Shown here one piece after another: positions 50,704 to 59,809 of a stretch of DNA of 64,000 nucleotides. Location: assembly GCA_017569305.1 (NCBI GenBank), contig CP069418.1:372001-436000 (forward strand). Reading direction: 5' to 3'. A program made the position numbers and the translations under genes. The notes beneath the pieces are model-generated. The model made no database searches. It had not been told where the DNA came from and saw only the letters and a program-made list of their open reading frames with translations. The DNA comes from Clostridiales bacterium FE2011. GTDB taxonomy: Bacteria > Bacillota > Clostridia > Christensenellales > Aristaeellaceae. The first letter of the stretch is position 1. Every line of letters starts with the position of its first letter.

Positions 50704-50737
50704 GCAAGAGCAGCGCCATCCGGCGCTGCTCTTGTTT
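50704..50737 (+). terminator. Terminator after the large LRR gene
   Basis: CAAGAGCAGCGCC / GGCGCTGCTCTTG with a four-base loop, then TTTTG. Confidence 0.88.
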
Positions 50738-50753
50738 TGCCGTTCAGTTCCTT

Positions 50754-51371
50754 TTATTGTTCTGAAGCGATCATATTTGTGGCGTGAATATCTCCTTTGC
50801 ATTCAATCGCGGCACATTGAATTTCATGACATTCAGCGATGCTTCTGCAAACGAGTTTTCCTCCCATCGCATTGATCCTGTTCGCAGAGAGGTTTCCCGA
50901 AATCTGAATCGGACCGCTGCTATTTATATCTGAGCAGTCAATATTGCCATGGCAGATAACGTCCCCGTTGATGGAACCGTCTGTGATGACATTCCCAAAG
51001 ACTTCAACCTTAAAATACTGCGTCTCCTGATTGCAGTCACGAGGAAAGGCGATAGAAAAAGATACGTTTTTCTGACTGGCAGGTATCGCCTTCAGAATCC
51101 TGTGCCCCTGTAATTGCACAATCCGTATCACATCGTCGTTTTTGATCATCTCCGCCCCTTCCCATGAACCGGGATTGTTTTCGGAGAACAGCTGATCAAT
51201 CGACGTGCCCAACGCTTTTGCGATCATAGGCAGAAGAGAGATATCAGGCGTGTTTGCATTGTTTTCCCACTTGGATACTGCCTGAAATGAAATGCCAAGC
51301 ATGTCCGCCAATTGTTCCTGTGTAAAGCCGCGTGCCTTACGAAGCGCCCTGATGTTTTCCCCGATCTTCAT
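50754..51371 (-). CDS. XRE-family regulator with beta-helix-like C-terminal domain
   Basis: A 205-residue protein. An N-terminal Cro/C1-type HTH (LRKARGFTQEQLADMLGIS... AVSKWENN) is followed by a linker and a C-terminal domain of short repeated strands (INGDVICHGNIDCSDINSSGPIQISG), like polymer-forming or bactofilin-type folds. It could be a sensor or oligomerisation part; the ligand is unknown. Confidence 0.8.
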   Translation of the reverse strand: MKIGENIRALRKARGFTQEQLADMLGISFQAVSKWENNANTPDISLLPMIAKALGTSIDQLFSENNPGSWEGAEMIKNDDVIRIVQLQGHRILKAIPASQKNVSFSIAFPRDCNQETQYFKVEVFGNVITDGSINGDVICHGNIDCSDINSSGPIQISGNLSANRINAMGGKLVCRSIAECHEIQCAAIECKGDIHATNMIASEQ

Positions 51372-51501
51372 GTCTGGACTTCATTCTCCTCTCATAGACT
51401 TGCTCTTACGACACAATCAAAATAACATAAGCCGCCGCCGTGAGCAATAACGTGCCCCTTTATTTTTTCAACCAGTGGTTGAGCTTGGGGAACGACAGGA
51501 A

Positions 51502-51538
51502 AAATGGGCACCGGAGATTGTCTCCAGTGTCCATTTTT
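51502..51538 (-). terminator. Terminator of the PNPOx-like operon
   Basis: ATGGRCACYGGAGA / TCTCCRGTGYCCAT stem with two G-U pairs, and a T run on the minus strand. It lies just past the stop at 51542. Confidence 0.75.
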
Positions 51539-51541
51539 CTT

Positions 51542-51961
51542 TCATTCCACTGTGAAGCTTTCTGTCTTCAGGTCCTTGTAGTACCTTCCGCTTTCCGCGG
51601 TAAACTTCAGGACGCAGTAATCCGGATCGGTCACGCCTTTCTTGTAGAAGACGCTGTCCCCTTTCCGCCAGATCATGTCCTTGGTTGCCTGGTCCGTGAG
51701 CACCTCCATGGTGCCCTTGAGCATCACGCCCTCATAGCGGATCAGTCCCTTGTGATAGAAATAAATACTGGCTTTAGGGTTGTCCTGGTACTGCCGCACC
51801 CGCATGGAGGAGGTATTGGTGGAGAACCAGAACTCCTTCAGGCCATTCCGCTTCCGGGGCTTCAGCATGGCCTTGACATTTGGAAAACCGTCATCGTCCA
51901 TGGAGCAGACGAAACTCACATCCTGTTTTCCGACAAAGCGCTCAATCTCTTTCAGATCCAT
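51542..51961 (-). CDS. Pyridoxamine 5'-phosphate oxidase-like FMN-binding protein
   Basis: A 139-residue split-barrel protein from Met 51961 (AAAGGA upstream). It has SFVCSMDDDGFPNVKAML, FWFSTNTSSMRV and RYEGVMLKGTMEV, the pattern of the FMN-binding PNPOx family. It may be a flavin- or heme-binding reductase, not a vitamin B6 enzyme. It starts four bases after the GNAT stop, so both are one transcript. Confidence 0.85.
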   Translation of the reverse strand: MDLKEIERFVGKQDVSFVCSMDDDGFPNVKAMLKPRKRNGLKEFWFSTNTSSMRVRQYQDNPKASIYFYHKGLIRYEGVMLKGTMEVLTDQATKDMIWRKGDSVFYKKGVTDPDYCVLKFTAESGRYYKDLKTESFTVE

Positions 51962-51965
51962 CTTC

Positions 51966-52463
51966 TCAGATCCTTTCAAAGAAGTATACGTTCTCCGGCA
52001 GCTGAAGCCGTTCGTAAATCCTGGTTTTGATCAGTTTCCCGCCGATGTGCTCATAGAAGCTGTTGGATGGATTCCCCGCCAGGCAGCCGATCACTATCTT
52101 GTCGCAGCCCATGGCCTTCAGTTCCGCGATGCCGGCCTCAACCATCTTCCGGCCGAAGCCCTTGCCCTTGAACTCCTTCAGGAGATAGACCGCATGGATT
52201 TCCCCGCAGCGCTCATATTCCTTCTCATCCGTCAGGCCCACGTTCATGTATCCGGCGATGACGCCGCCCGCCTCCAGCACAAACTGGTGGTTTTCCTCCG
52301 GGAAGTTTTTCCGGCTGTTCTCCGCGATGGTCCGCTCATCGGTCCGGTTCAGTTCTTCCTCCGGAATAATTCCCCGGTAGGTTTCCTTCCAGGATGTTGA
52401 AATGACATGGGCGACTGCACTGCAGTCGTCCTTTGTCATTTTTCTGATCGTATAATTATTCAT
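51966..52463 (-). CDS. GNAT-family N-acetyltransferase
   Basis: A 165-residue protein with the acetyl-CoA motif KGKGFGRKMVEAGIAEL and the family's strand-helix pattern (IRKMTKDDCSAV... IHAVYLLKEF). Substrate unknown. Lies between the transporter and the PNPOx-like gene in the same direction. Confidence 0.88.
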   Translation of the reverse strand: MNNYTIRKMTKDDCSAVAHVISTSWKETYRGIIPEEELNRTDERTIAENSRKNFPEENHQFVLEAGGVIAGYMNVGLTDEKEYERCGEIHAVYLLKEFKGKGFGRKMVEAGIAELKAMGCDKIVIGCLAGNPSNSFYEHIGGKLIKTRIYERLQLPENVYFFERI

Positions 52464-52477
52464 TTCCTGTATCCTTT

Positions 52478-53623
52478 TTACGAGAAGTCCAGGTCCATGG
52501 CGATGCGGAGCTCATAGTCCGGGAAGGCTTCCTGCACATCCGCCACAATCTGCTGCCAGACCGCGGTACGGTCCTGGGCGTCAAAGCTGATCACCACGTC
52601 AAAGCGCATATGCTTGTTCTCCTGATCCAGGTAGAAGCCGTGCATGCCCTTCACATGTTCATGGGCCAGCACGATGCTCTGTACCTTTTTCCGGGTCTCG
52701 GTGATGAAGGGATCCTTCGTGTTCATGGAGTAGACGCCCACGGCAGTCAGGATCACGTTATGCTTTTTATAGACGGTTTCCTCAATATCCCGGATCAGGG
52801 CATCCAGCTTGTCCGCGGAATAGGTATCCGGGATCTCGATGTGGATGGAGCCGTTCCAGGCTTCCGGGCCGTAGTTGTGCAGCACCAGGTCATAGGCTCC
52901 CTGTACGTCCGGGAAGCTCCGGACTGTCTGCTTGATGCCTTTGGCCAGTTCCGGATCGTTGCCTTCGCCCAGGATCCGGGAAATGGTGTCCTTCAGCATC
53001 TCCACGCCGGATTTGATGATCACCAGGGAGATCAGGGCACCCAGCCAGGCTTCAAGGGAAATATGGAAAATCAGGAAGATGGCGGCAGCCACCAGCGTGG
53101 AGGCGGAGATAACCGCGTCCAACCGGGCATCCTCGCCGGAGTTGATCAGGGAATCGCTGTTCACCTTCTCACCAGTGGCCTTCACGTACCGGCCCAGGAA
53201 GAACTTCACCAGCACTGCCACCCCGATGATAATCAGGGAAACGGCGGAGTAATCCGGGGCTTCCGGATTGATAATCTTCTTGATGGATTCCACCAGGGAA
53301 GTCACGCCGGCGTACAGCACGATCACGGAAATGACCATGGCGCTCAGGTATTCAATCCGGCCGTAGCCGAAGGGATGCTTCTTGTCCGGTGCACGGCCAG
53401 CCAGCTTGGCCCCGACGATGGTAATCACGGAGCTGCCCGCGTCGGAGATGTTGTTGACCGCGTCCAGGATGACGGCGATGGAGTGGCTCAGCAGGCCGAC
53501 TGCTGCCTTGAACGCCGCCAGCAGCACATTGGCGATGATGCCGATGATACTTGTCCTGACGATAATCTTCTCCCGGGAAACGTCCTTTTCCTGCGTTTCC
53601 GTCTGGATGGAAGTCTTGTTCAT
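52478..53623 (-). CDS. Cation diffusion facilitator (CDF) metal transporter
   Basis: A 381-residue protein from Met 53623 (GGGGGAAG upstream). It has six membrane segments. Metal-site and family motifs include LDAVNNISD, HPFGYGRIEYL and NSGEDARLDA, then a cytoplasmic domain with extra C-terminal beta-alpha repeats. Such proteins move divalent metals (Zn, Mn, Fe or Co) out in exchange for protons; the ion cannot be read. The C-terminal part is longer than in most members. Confidence 0.9.
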   Translation of the reverse strand: MNKTSIQTETQEKDVSREKIIVRTSIIGIIANVLLAAFKAAVGLLSHSIAVILDAVNNISDAGSSVITIVGAKLAGRAPDKKHPFGYGRIEYLSAMVISVIVLYAGVTSLVESIKKIINPEAPDYSAVSLIIIGVAVLVKFFLGRYVKATGEKVNSDSLINSGEDARLDAVISASTLVAAAIFLIFHISLEAWLGALISLVIIKSGVEMLKDTISRILGEGNDPELAKGIKQTVRSFPDVQGAYDLVLHNYGPEAWNGSIHIEIPDTYSADKLDALIRDIEETVYKKHNVILTAVGVYSMNTKDPFITETRKKVQSIVLAHEHVKGMHGFYLDQENKHMRFDVVISFDAQDRTAVWQQIVADVQEAFPDYELRIAMDLDFS

Positions 53624-53782
53624 GCTTCTTCCCCCGCTCTCAAATATTATGTTCATTATACGTCAAAGCGTGGAAATAACAAGGGGAACAAAAGCGGATG
53701 CTTCCCAATTTGTGCCGACGGTTTATCCGTGGTACAATCGGATAAGCGACTGCAAATCTCGTTGTTTAAAAGGAGTTAGGAA

Positions 53783-54556
53783 ATGAAACGATTTCTCGCA
53801 TGCTTATTGGTTCTGATCCTTCTGTGCGGGCAGGCCGCACTGGCTGAAAGCCCTGTTCAATACACCTGCGGCTTTGCTATGGATTTTGAAGAGCTGGTTT
53901 TTATCGTCAATAATGAACGCATTGATATGCCTTCCGCGCATTATCGTCTTCTAACCACGGATCAATTTGATCAGGTACAGCTTTCACTCAGTATGGAGCG
54001 GAACGGACAGGAGCTGCTGGCACTCTGGGCGGAAGAACTTCCGGACGGAAACGGAAGCCTGACGCTGTCCAATTGCAGTGAAAGGGTCTTTTTCCGCGGT
54101 GATGAATGTCCCCCGCGAGTATTCTTAGCAAAACTATTTAAGACCTATATTCCAAGTATTGACCCTGAAAAAGTGCCTGCCTTGCCGGAGCTTTTAAAAC
54201 CCCTGTTCAATGCCGAAACTACTCCGGCATTAACTCCTGGCACGTACAATTACGGTCAGTTGGTTTGCCGCTTTGAAAAGCTCGAAGACGGGCGGATCAA
54301 GGCTCATCTGACAATGCCTTCTGAAGAAATTGAGTGTATCTGCAGCTTAGATTACTGTGATGCAGAAGAACCGCTGTTTGACCTCAGCGACAGGAAAACC
54401 ATTCCCTATGAACCCGGCATGAATCTTATGGAGAATGCCGCAGTTGCCCAGGCAATAATGGAAATGTACAGCAACATATTGCAGGATGATGGCTTCCAGA
54501 AGCTGATTGTTCTCTCTGCAAACAAGTTTGCCGAGGAACTGCCTGATCAGAAGTAA
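53783..54556 (+). CDS. Secreted protein of unknown function
   Basis: A 257-residue protein with a signal peptide (MKRFLACLLVLILLCGQAAL, cut near AES; the Cys at 15 might also be a lipid site). The mature part has beta-strand-like stretches and three Cys. A TACAAT -10 lies about 40 bases before the start. No domain recognised. Confidence 0.65.
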   Translation: MKRFLACLLVLILLCGQAALAESPVQYTCGFAMDFEELVFIVNNERIDMPSAHYRLLTTDQFDQVQLSLSMERNGQELLALWAEELPDGNGSLTLSNCSERVFFRGDECPPRVFLAKLFKTYIPSIDPEKVPALPELLKPLFNAETTPALTPGTYNYGQLVCRFEKLEDGRIKAHLTMPSEEIECICSLDYCDAEEPLFDLSDRKTIPYEPGMNLMENAAVAQAIMEMYSNILQDDGFQKLIVLSANKFAEELPDQK

Positions 54557-54560
54557 AAGT

Positions 54561-54593
54561 GTTCCGGACAGGGGACGGTTCCTTGTCCGGACT
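54561..54593. repeat. REP-like hairpin (GTTCCGGACAGGGGACGGTTCCTTGTCCGGAC type)
   Basis: TTCCGGACA / TGTCCGGA arms around GGGGACGGTTCCT. It matches the element at 4863-4896 closely and lies in a gap between genes. The T tract after it is weak. Confidence 0.6.
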
Positions 54594-54723
54594 TTCAGCT
54601 TTTGGAAAAATAACTGCGGTTATTCGTCCTTTTTCGTTCTGTATTGGGATGGGGATCCATGTTATCCTTGGATCACGGTAAGGGAATGAGCCCTGCCGAA
54701 TGATGTAAAGGAGGATCCTGAAA

Positions 54724-55086
54724 ATGATCTTGATGAAGAACATGAACATGGGTCCTCGTGGCCGCTTGCATGGACACAGAGGATCAGTTGGCGGCTTTCT
54801 GGCCGGCCTGCTTGTACTGATGATGGGCGGTTGGATTATCCTCGCCGCAGCCATCGCACTGATTCTTTCGGTGGTATTCGTAATCATCCCTGTGTTCGGT
54901 CTGCTGGTCGACATCGCGCCTTCTGTCCTTGGCAGCCTGTTCGGAATGAAGAGCCTTGCCATCGGCATGGTGATCGGCCTGCTCTTGTATTACAGGAGCA
55001 GGAAAAATCGGGAAAGCGCCTCCGCGGTTGAAGAGGAAGAAAAGAACGACTTCATCACGGTTCAGGCTCGCAGCTGCAACAGCTGA
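54724..55086 (+). CDS. Small membrane protein of unknown function
   Basis: A 120-residue protein with a basic, Gly-rich N terminus (NMGPRGRLHGHRG), two long membrane segments and an acidic tail. KSLAIGMVIGLLLYYRSRK resembles the end of the protein at 4965-5345. An AAAGGAGG lies just before. Unknown function. Confidence 0.65.
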   Translation: MILMKNMNMGPRGRLHGHRGSVGGFLAGLLVLMMGGWIILAAAIALILSVVFVIIPVFGLLVDIAPSVLGSLFGMKSLAIGMVIGLLLYYRSRKNRESASAVEEEEKNDFITVQARSCNS

Positions 55087-55106
55087 GCAATCACTGGCAG
55101 CTATAC

Positions 55107-55143
55107 CGGGGGAACGATAGAAATGATTATCGTTCCCTTTTTT
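55107..55143 (+). terminator. Terminator after the 54724 gene
   Basis: GGGAACGATAG... / ...CTATCGTTCCC-like stem (GGGAACGATA / TATCGTTCCC), then TTTTTTG. Confidence 0.85.
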
Positions 55144-55275
55144 GTTGCATCAAAAGCCTATATTTTCCTTTTTACCCGGCAGGTAACTTCCCTGTTCCTG
55201 TAGAAGTATTGAAGGTGTGTTTCAAAAGCTCCCATAAGTTGATACGAAGCAGAAGACGGAAAAGGAGGCATCCCT

Positions 55276-56661
55276 GTGTCCATCGCTGCCGCATATATGG
55301 TTCCCCATCCCCCGATGATCGTTCCCCAGGTGGGCAGAGGAAGTGAAAACCAGGTCCTGAAAACCATTCAGGCCTATGAAGCTGTTGCCTCGGAGATCGC
55401 GGAAATCAAACCGGAAACCATTATCGTAACCAGCCCCCACAGTGTGCTCTATGCCGATTATTTCCATATTTCCCCCGGGGATCATGCTTCCGGGGACTTC
55501 GGTAACTTCCGGGCGCCGGAGGTTTCCTTCCGCAAGCAGTACGATACGGAGCTGGTGAAGGCCCTCTGTGCCCTTGCCAGGGCGGAGGACTTCCCCGCCG
55601 GCATCCTGGGCGAGCGGGATAAGCACCTGGATCACGGCACCATGGTGCCCCTGTACTTTGTGGATCAGCAATATACAGATTACCGCCTGGTGCGGATCGG
55701 CCTCTCCGGCCTTTCCCTGGCGGATCACTATACCTTCGGGATGATGCTCCGCAAGGCGGTGGAACAGACCGGCCGCAAGGCGGTGCTCATTGCCAGCGGA
55801 GACCTGTCCCATAAGCTGCAGACCTATGGCCCTTACGGCTATGCCAAGGAAGGGCCGGAATATGACGCCCGGATCATGGACGTAGCCGGACGGGCTGCCT
55901 TCGGCGAGATGCTGGAATTTGACGAAACCTTCTGTGACAAAGCAGCCGAATGCGGCCACCGTTCCTTTGTGATCATGGCCGGCGCCCTGGACGGGCTGGC
56001 CGTGGAAGCAAAGGTGTACTCCCATGAGGACGTCACCGGCGTCGGCTACGGCATCTGCTCCTTCCATCCCGCAGGTCCGGATGAAAACCGTCACTTCCTG
56101 GAGCAGTACCGGGCGGCGCAGGAGGAAAAGCTCCGCAGGCGCCATGAGGCGGAAGATCCCTTTGTCCGCCTGGCCCGGGAAACCGTGGAATCCTATGTGC
56201 TGGAACGGACCACCCCGGAGGTTCCGGACTGGGCCACGGACGAAATGAAGCGGAAGCAGGCCGGCGTGTTTGTCTCCATCCACAAGGAGGGCAAGCTCCG
56301 GGGCTGCATCGGCACCTTCCTGCCGACCCGGGAGAACATCGCGAAGGAGATTATCAGCAACGCCGTCAGTGCCTCCACCCGGGATCCCCGGTTTGATCCC
56401 ATCGGGCCGGAGGAGCTGAAGTGGCTGGAAATCAATGTGGACGTCCTTTCCGCGCCGGAAAAAATCAGCAGCATGGCAGAGCTGGACGTCCGCCGCTACG
56501 GCGTCATCGTCAGCTGCGGATCCAGGCGAGGCCTCCTGCTTCCGGACCTGGACGGTGTGGACACCGTGGAGGAGCAGGTGGATATCGCCCGGCGCAAGGG
56601 CGGCATCCGGGAGAATGAACCTGTTACGCTGGAGCGTTTTGAAGTGGTAAGGCATTATTGA
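55276..56661 (+). CDS. AmmeMemoRadiSam A/B fusion (MEMO1-like and AMMECR1-like domains)
   Basis: A 461-residue protein with a GTG start after AAAGGAGG. The N-terminal half is LigB/MEMO1-like (YMVPHPPMIVPQVG, ITSPHS, KHLDHGTMVPL, ASGDLSHKL). The C-terminal half is AMMECR1-like (GVFVSIHKEGKLRGCIGTF, SASTRDPRFDPI). The two are often separate genes; here they are one protein. It is 17 bases ahead of the radical SAM partner. The three-part system is conserved but its reaction is not established. Confidence 0.9.
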   Translation: MSIAAAYMVPHPPMIVPQVGRGSENQVLKTIQAYEAVASEIAEIKPETIIVTSPHSVLYADYFHISPGDHASGDFGNFRAPEVSFRKQYDTELVKALCALARAEDFPAGILGERDKHLDHGTMVPLYFVDQQYTDYRLVRIGLSGLSLADHYTFGMMLRKAVEQTGRKAVLIASGDLSHKLQTYGPYGYAKEGPEYDARIMDVAGRAAFGEMLEFDETFCDKAAECGHRSFVIMAGALDGLAVEAKVYSHEDVTGVGYGICSFHPAGPDENRHFLEQYRAAQEEKLRRRHEAEDPFVRLARETVESYVLERTTPEVPDWATDEMKRKQAGVFVSIHKEGKLRGCIGTFLPTRENIAKEIISNAVSASTRDPRFDPIGPEELKWLEINVDVLSAPEKISSMAELDVRRYGVIVSCGSRRGLLLPDLDGVDTVEEQVDIARRKGGIRENEPVTLERFEVVRHY

Positions 56662-56678
56662 CAGGACGGTATTGAGAG

Positions 56679-57539
56679 ATGGCTTTCTGCAACGTATGTT
56701 TCAGGCACTGCGAACTGCACGACGGACAGACCGGCCCCTGCGGCGCGAGAGCCGCAGTCAGCGGCCGGGTTGAACCGCTGTATTACGGCCGGATTTCCTC
56801 TCTGGCCCTTGATCCCATCGAGAAAAAACCGCTGAAGCAGTTTCACCCGGGCAAAATGATCCTGTCCGTGGGCAGCCTGGGCTGCAATCTCCGCTGCCCC
56901 TTCTGCCAGAATCATGAAATCGCCCAGCGGGAGGGCAATCGGGATTTCACCATCCAGACAGAGTGCATGTCCCCGGAGCGGCTGGCCGACCTGGCCACCT
57001 ACTATCTGCCCAGCAAAAACATCGGCGTGGCCTACACCTACAATGAGCCGCTGGTCTGCTGGGAATACGTCCGGGATACCGCGAAGCTGGTGCATAAAAA
57101 CCGGATGCTCAACGTCATGGTCACCAACGGCACCGCGAACCTGGAAATCCTCAGCCAGCTTCTCCCCTATATTGACGCGATGAATATAGACCTGAAAGGG
57201 TTTACCGACCGGTATTACAAAGAGGTCCTCGGCGGAGACCGGCAGACCGTCATGAACTTTATCCAGGAAGCCGTGAAGCGCTGCCATGTGGAACTGACCA
57301 CCCTCATCGTCCCCGGGGAAAATGACAACGTGGACGAGATGCTCGCCCTCAGCGAATGGGTCGCCGGCCTGAAGAACGTCCAGGGCGGCAAGCAGGGCCG
57401 GGAAATCCCCCTGCATATTTCCCGCTTCTTCCCCCGTCACCGCATGACAGACAGGAGTCCCACGGACATCAACACCCTCTATTCCCTCGTCCAGGCCGCC
57501 CAGAAGCATTTACTTTATGTCTATCCGGGGAATGTGTAA
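56679..57539 (+). CDS. AmmeMemoRadiSam system radical SAM protein
   Basis: A 286-residue protein. The iron-sulfur motif is CNLRCPFCQ, and an extra N-terminal Cys cluster (CNVCFRHCEL, GPCGARA) is typical of this family. AdoMet cleavage would start a radical reaction on an unknown substrate; the A/B fusion next to it is the expected partner. Confidence 0.9.
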   Translation: MAFCNVCFRHCELHDGQTGPCGARAAVSGRVEPLYYGRISSLALDPIEKKPLKQFHPGKMILSVGSLGCNLRCPFCQNHEIAQREGNRDFTIQTECMSPERLADLATYYLPSKNIGVAYTYNEPLVCWEYVRDTAKLVHKNRMLNVMVTNGTANLEILSQLLPYIDAMNIDLKGFTDRYYKEVLGGDRQTVMNFIQEAVKRCHVELTTLIVPGENDNVDEMLALSEWVAGLKNVQGGKQGREIPLHISRFFPRHRMTDRSPTDINTLYSLVQAAQKHLLYVYPGNV

Positions 57540-57546
57540 AGATTGT

Positions 57547-57638
57547 CAAAGGGACAGTTCCGCAACCTCAATCGGCACAGCGGGTTTGCAGCAAATGCAA
57601 AATCCGCTGTTTGTTTCGGTTGCGGAACTGTCCCTTTG
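57547..57638. repeat. 92-base nested inverted repeat
   Basis: 21-bp perfect arms, CAAAGGGACAGTTCCGCAACC at 57547-57567 and its complement at 57618-57638. Inside is ACAGCGG / CCGCTGT and further in TTTGCA / TGCAAA, so the whole element folds as one long, nested structure. The GGGACAGTTC core resembles the shorter hairpins at 4863, 54561 and 59087. No protein is encoded. Confidence 0.7.
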
Positions 57639-57762
57639 TCATATTGTCCGTACATCTGGCATTCGTTACATCTTTTCTTTGCGTTTTTCCTGTCACTTGT
57701 GATATATTATCCGCAGAAACAAAACCTGTCATTTCCGCATCTTCACAAAGGAGACCACCACA

Positions 57763-59067
57763 ATGAAAAAGGCACTGATTTTCCTGCTGACTGTCATGCT
57801 CCTTTCCTCTATTCTCCCTGTTGCCTGGGCGGAAGATCCCCTCATTCGTCTCTTCGGCGAAGGTGAGGCCGATGTTCTGGGCAAACCTTTCCCCGACTTC
57901 ACGGTAAAGGATACCAAAAAGAATGAGTTCACGCTGTCTGAGGCACTGAAGGATCACGAAGCAGTGCTGATTAACTTCTTCGCCTCCTGGTGCGGTCCCT
58001 GTATCCGTGAACTGCCGCTTCTGAACGAATTATACAAACAGTATGGAGACCGGGTGGCGTTCATCGGTCTGGATTTTGAACCGGATGACACCCTCCTGGA
58101 TATTGCGGAAATCCGTATCGAAAACAAAGTTCCCTTTCCCATGAGCAAAACCGCCGGCACAGGGCTGAACGAGTATCTCGGGGTTTTCCGGCTTCCGCAG
58201 ACCGTGGTGATAGACCGTTTCGGCAATCTGTGTTTCATGCACAGCAATGCGTTTGAAAGTGCGGAGGAATTGGCCCGGGTGCTGGATACCTTTGTGGGTG
58301 ATGATTACACCGAATCCAGAATACTGAATTATATCCCCATGAAAGCGTCCACCTGTGCTTTCCCGGTTTCCGGAACCCTCGCATATTATGTAGAGAATGA
58401 AAGTGCCCGAAAGGTCGCCATCCGTTATAATGATGATGACGGCAATGTCGAATTCGGCTACATCGTCCCTGACGATATTGCCCATCTTCGTTTTGAAATA
58501 TCTCCTGAAGTGCAGCCTGCCGATATGTGTTATTGGATTCAGGCCGATACCGATAAATCACTTCATGCGCTGTCTTCTCTGCTGGATCCGGACAGGAATG
58601 TCTATGTTTATGAACAACCCATAAACCTGTTGACTTACGGTCATCGTGTCGTGATGAGTGTTTTTGAATCCCGCACAATTGATGATCAATCGGTTTTCAT
58701 CCTTCTGTTTCCTGATGAAAAAGCCGTTGATGAATTCACGGACTGGTACCGTGAAGACGCTCCGGACATCAGCTGGGAATATGTGAAGGATGAAGAGTCA
58801 AAGGCCGCGCAATCAGAAGCCTATCTTCTGCATTTCATTGACCAGTACGGCTCCCCTGTGCCGGATGTAAAGGCAAACTTCTGCACGGACGCTGCCTGCA
58901 CCCTGCAGATTGCCGATGAAAACGGCCTGGTTTGCTTCAATGCCCCGGTGGAAAATTACCACGTCCAGCTGCTCAAAGTCCCGGAAGGCTACAGCTTCGA
59001 CCCCGGTTTTGAGCTCTTTACCGGTGACGCTTTCGGCGAGTGGGATATCCTCGTCCGCAAGGACTGA
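57763..59067 (+). CDS. Secreted TlpA-like thioredoxin protein with C-terminal extension
   Basis: A 434-residue protein with a signal peptide (to about 23). A thioredoxin-like domain (about 40-180) has the active site WCGPC (about 73-77) and a cis-Pro near LPQTVV. A beta-rich region follows, then a short Cna-B-like end (YGSPVPDVKANFC, ENGLVCF). It probably reduces disulfides of exported proteins; the small Cys-rich proteins here are an interesting candidate class, with no direct evidence. TGATATATT lies upstream (about 57697). Confidence 0.85.
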   Translation: MKKALIFLLTVMLLSSILPVAWAEDPLIRLFGEGEADVLGKPFPDFTVKDTKKNEFTLSEALKDHEAVLINFFASWCGPCIRELPLLNELYKQYGDRVAFIGLDFEPDDTLLDIAEIRIENKVPFPMSKTAGTGLNEYLGVFRLPQTVVIDRFGNLCFMHSNAFESAEELARVLDTFVGDDYTESRILNYIPMKASTCAFPVSGTLAYYVENESARKVAIRYNDDDGNVEFGYIVPDDIAHLRFEISPEVQPADMCYWIQADTDKSLHALSSLLDPDRNVYVYEQPINLLTYGHRVVMSVFESRTIDDQSVFILLFPDEKAVDEFTDWYREDAPDISWEYVKDEESKAAQSEAYLLHFIDQYGSPVPDVKANFCTDAACTLQIADENGLVCFNAPVENYHVQLLKVPEGYSFDPGFELFTGDAFGEWDILVRKD

Positions 59068-59086
59068 TCCCTGATTTAAATTCACC

Positions 59087-59122
59087 ACCGTGACAAGGGG
59101 ACGGTTCTCTTGTCACGGTTTT
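59087..59122. repeat. REP-like hairpin (CCGTGACAAGGGGACGGTTC... type)
   Basis: CCGTGACAAG / CTTGTCACGG around GGGACGGTTCT, then TTTTATT, so it can also act as terminator of the TlpA-like gene. Related to the elements at 4863, 54561 and 57547. Confidence 0.65.
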
Positions 59123-59196
59123 ATTTACTTTCCTGGTTGTGCTGTGCTATCATTTCCCGGTACTCACTTCATCAATAATTATCAGGAGAGCGAACC

Positions 59197-59799
59197 ATGA
59201 ACCAGAACGACTCACTGAAATGGTATCAGGATCACACCGAAGAGTTTATCGCCCGCACTGCGGACGTGGATATGACCGCGCATTACAGCCGTTTCCTGGA
59301 GCAGGTTGCCCCGGGCGGACACATCCTGGATCTCGGCTGCGGCGCCGGCAAAGCCTCCCTGTATTTCACACAGAAAGGCTATCAGGTGCTGGCTGTGGAC
59401 GGCTGCAAGGAGCTGTGCGATTTCACCCGGAAGCGCGTCGGCTGCCCTGTCCGGCATATGTTCTTTGAAGAGCTGGACTACACCGACACCTTTGACGCGG
59501 TCTGGGCCTGCGCTTCCCTGCTGCACGTGTGCAAAGCCGACCTGCCCGACATTTTCCGCCGCATTCACCGCGCCCTGAAGCCGGGCGGCGTCTTCTACGC
59601 CTCCTTCAAATACGGAACGGAAGAGCGGGAAAAGAACGGCAGGCTCTTCTCCGACTTCACGGAGGAATCCCTCCGCGCCCTGACGGATGAAGTCGGCGGT
59701 TTCCGGATCACGGACATGTGGCTGACCCATGACGCCCGTCCGGAACGCCAGGATGAGAGCTGGGTCAACATGTTCTGCATTGCTGAGAAAGCCGAATGA
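59197..59799 (+). CDS. Class I SAM-dependent methyltransferase
   Basis: A 200-residue protein with the AdoMet-binding motif LDLGCGAGKAS (about 46-56), the acidic motif VDG, and FDAVWACASLLHV and LKPGGVFYASF further on. Substrate unknown. It is 10 bases ahead of the HAD phosphatase gene. Confidence 0.88.
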   Translation: MNQNDSLKWYQDHTEEFIARTADVDMTAHYSRFLEQVAPGGHILDLGCGAGKASLYFTQKGYQVLAVDGCKELCDFTRKRVGCPVRHMFFEELDYTDTFDAVWACASLLHVCKADLPDIFRRIHRALKPGGVFYASFKYGTEEREKNGRLFSDFTEESLRALTDEVGGFRITDMWLTHDARPERQDESWVNMFCIAEKAE

Positions 59800-59809
59800 G
59801 GTCCACAAG

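Noticed and set aside
55222-56655. A 477-codon antisense frame over the AmmeMemoRadiSam fusion
   Set aside because: The plus strand encodes recognisable MEMO1 and AMMECR1 domains; the antisense frame arises from G+C-rich codons.
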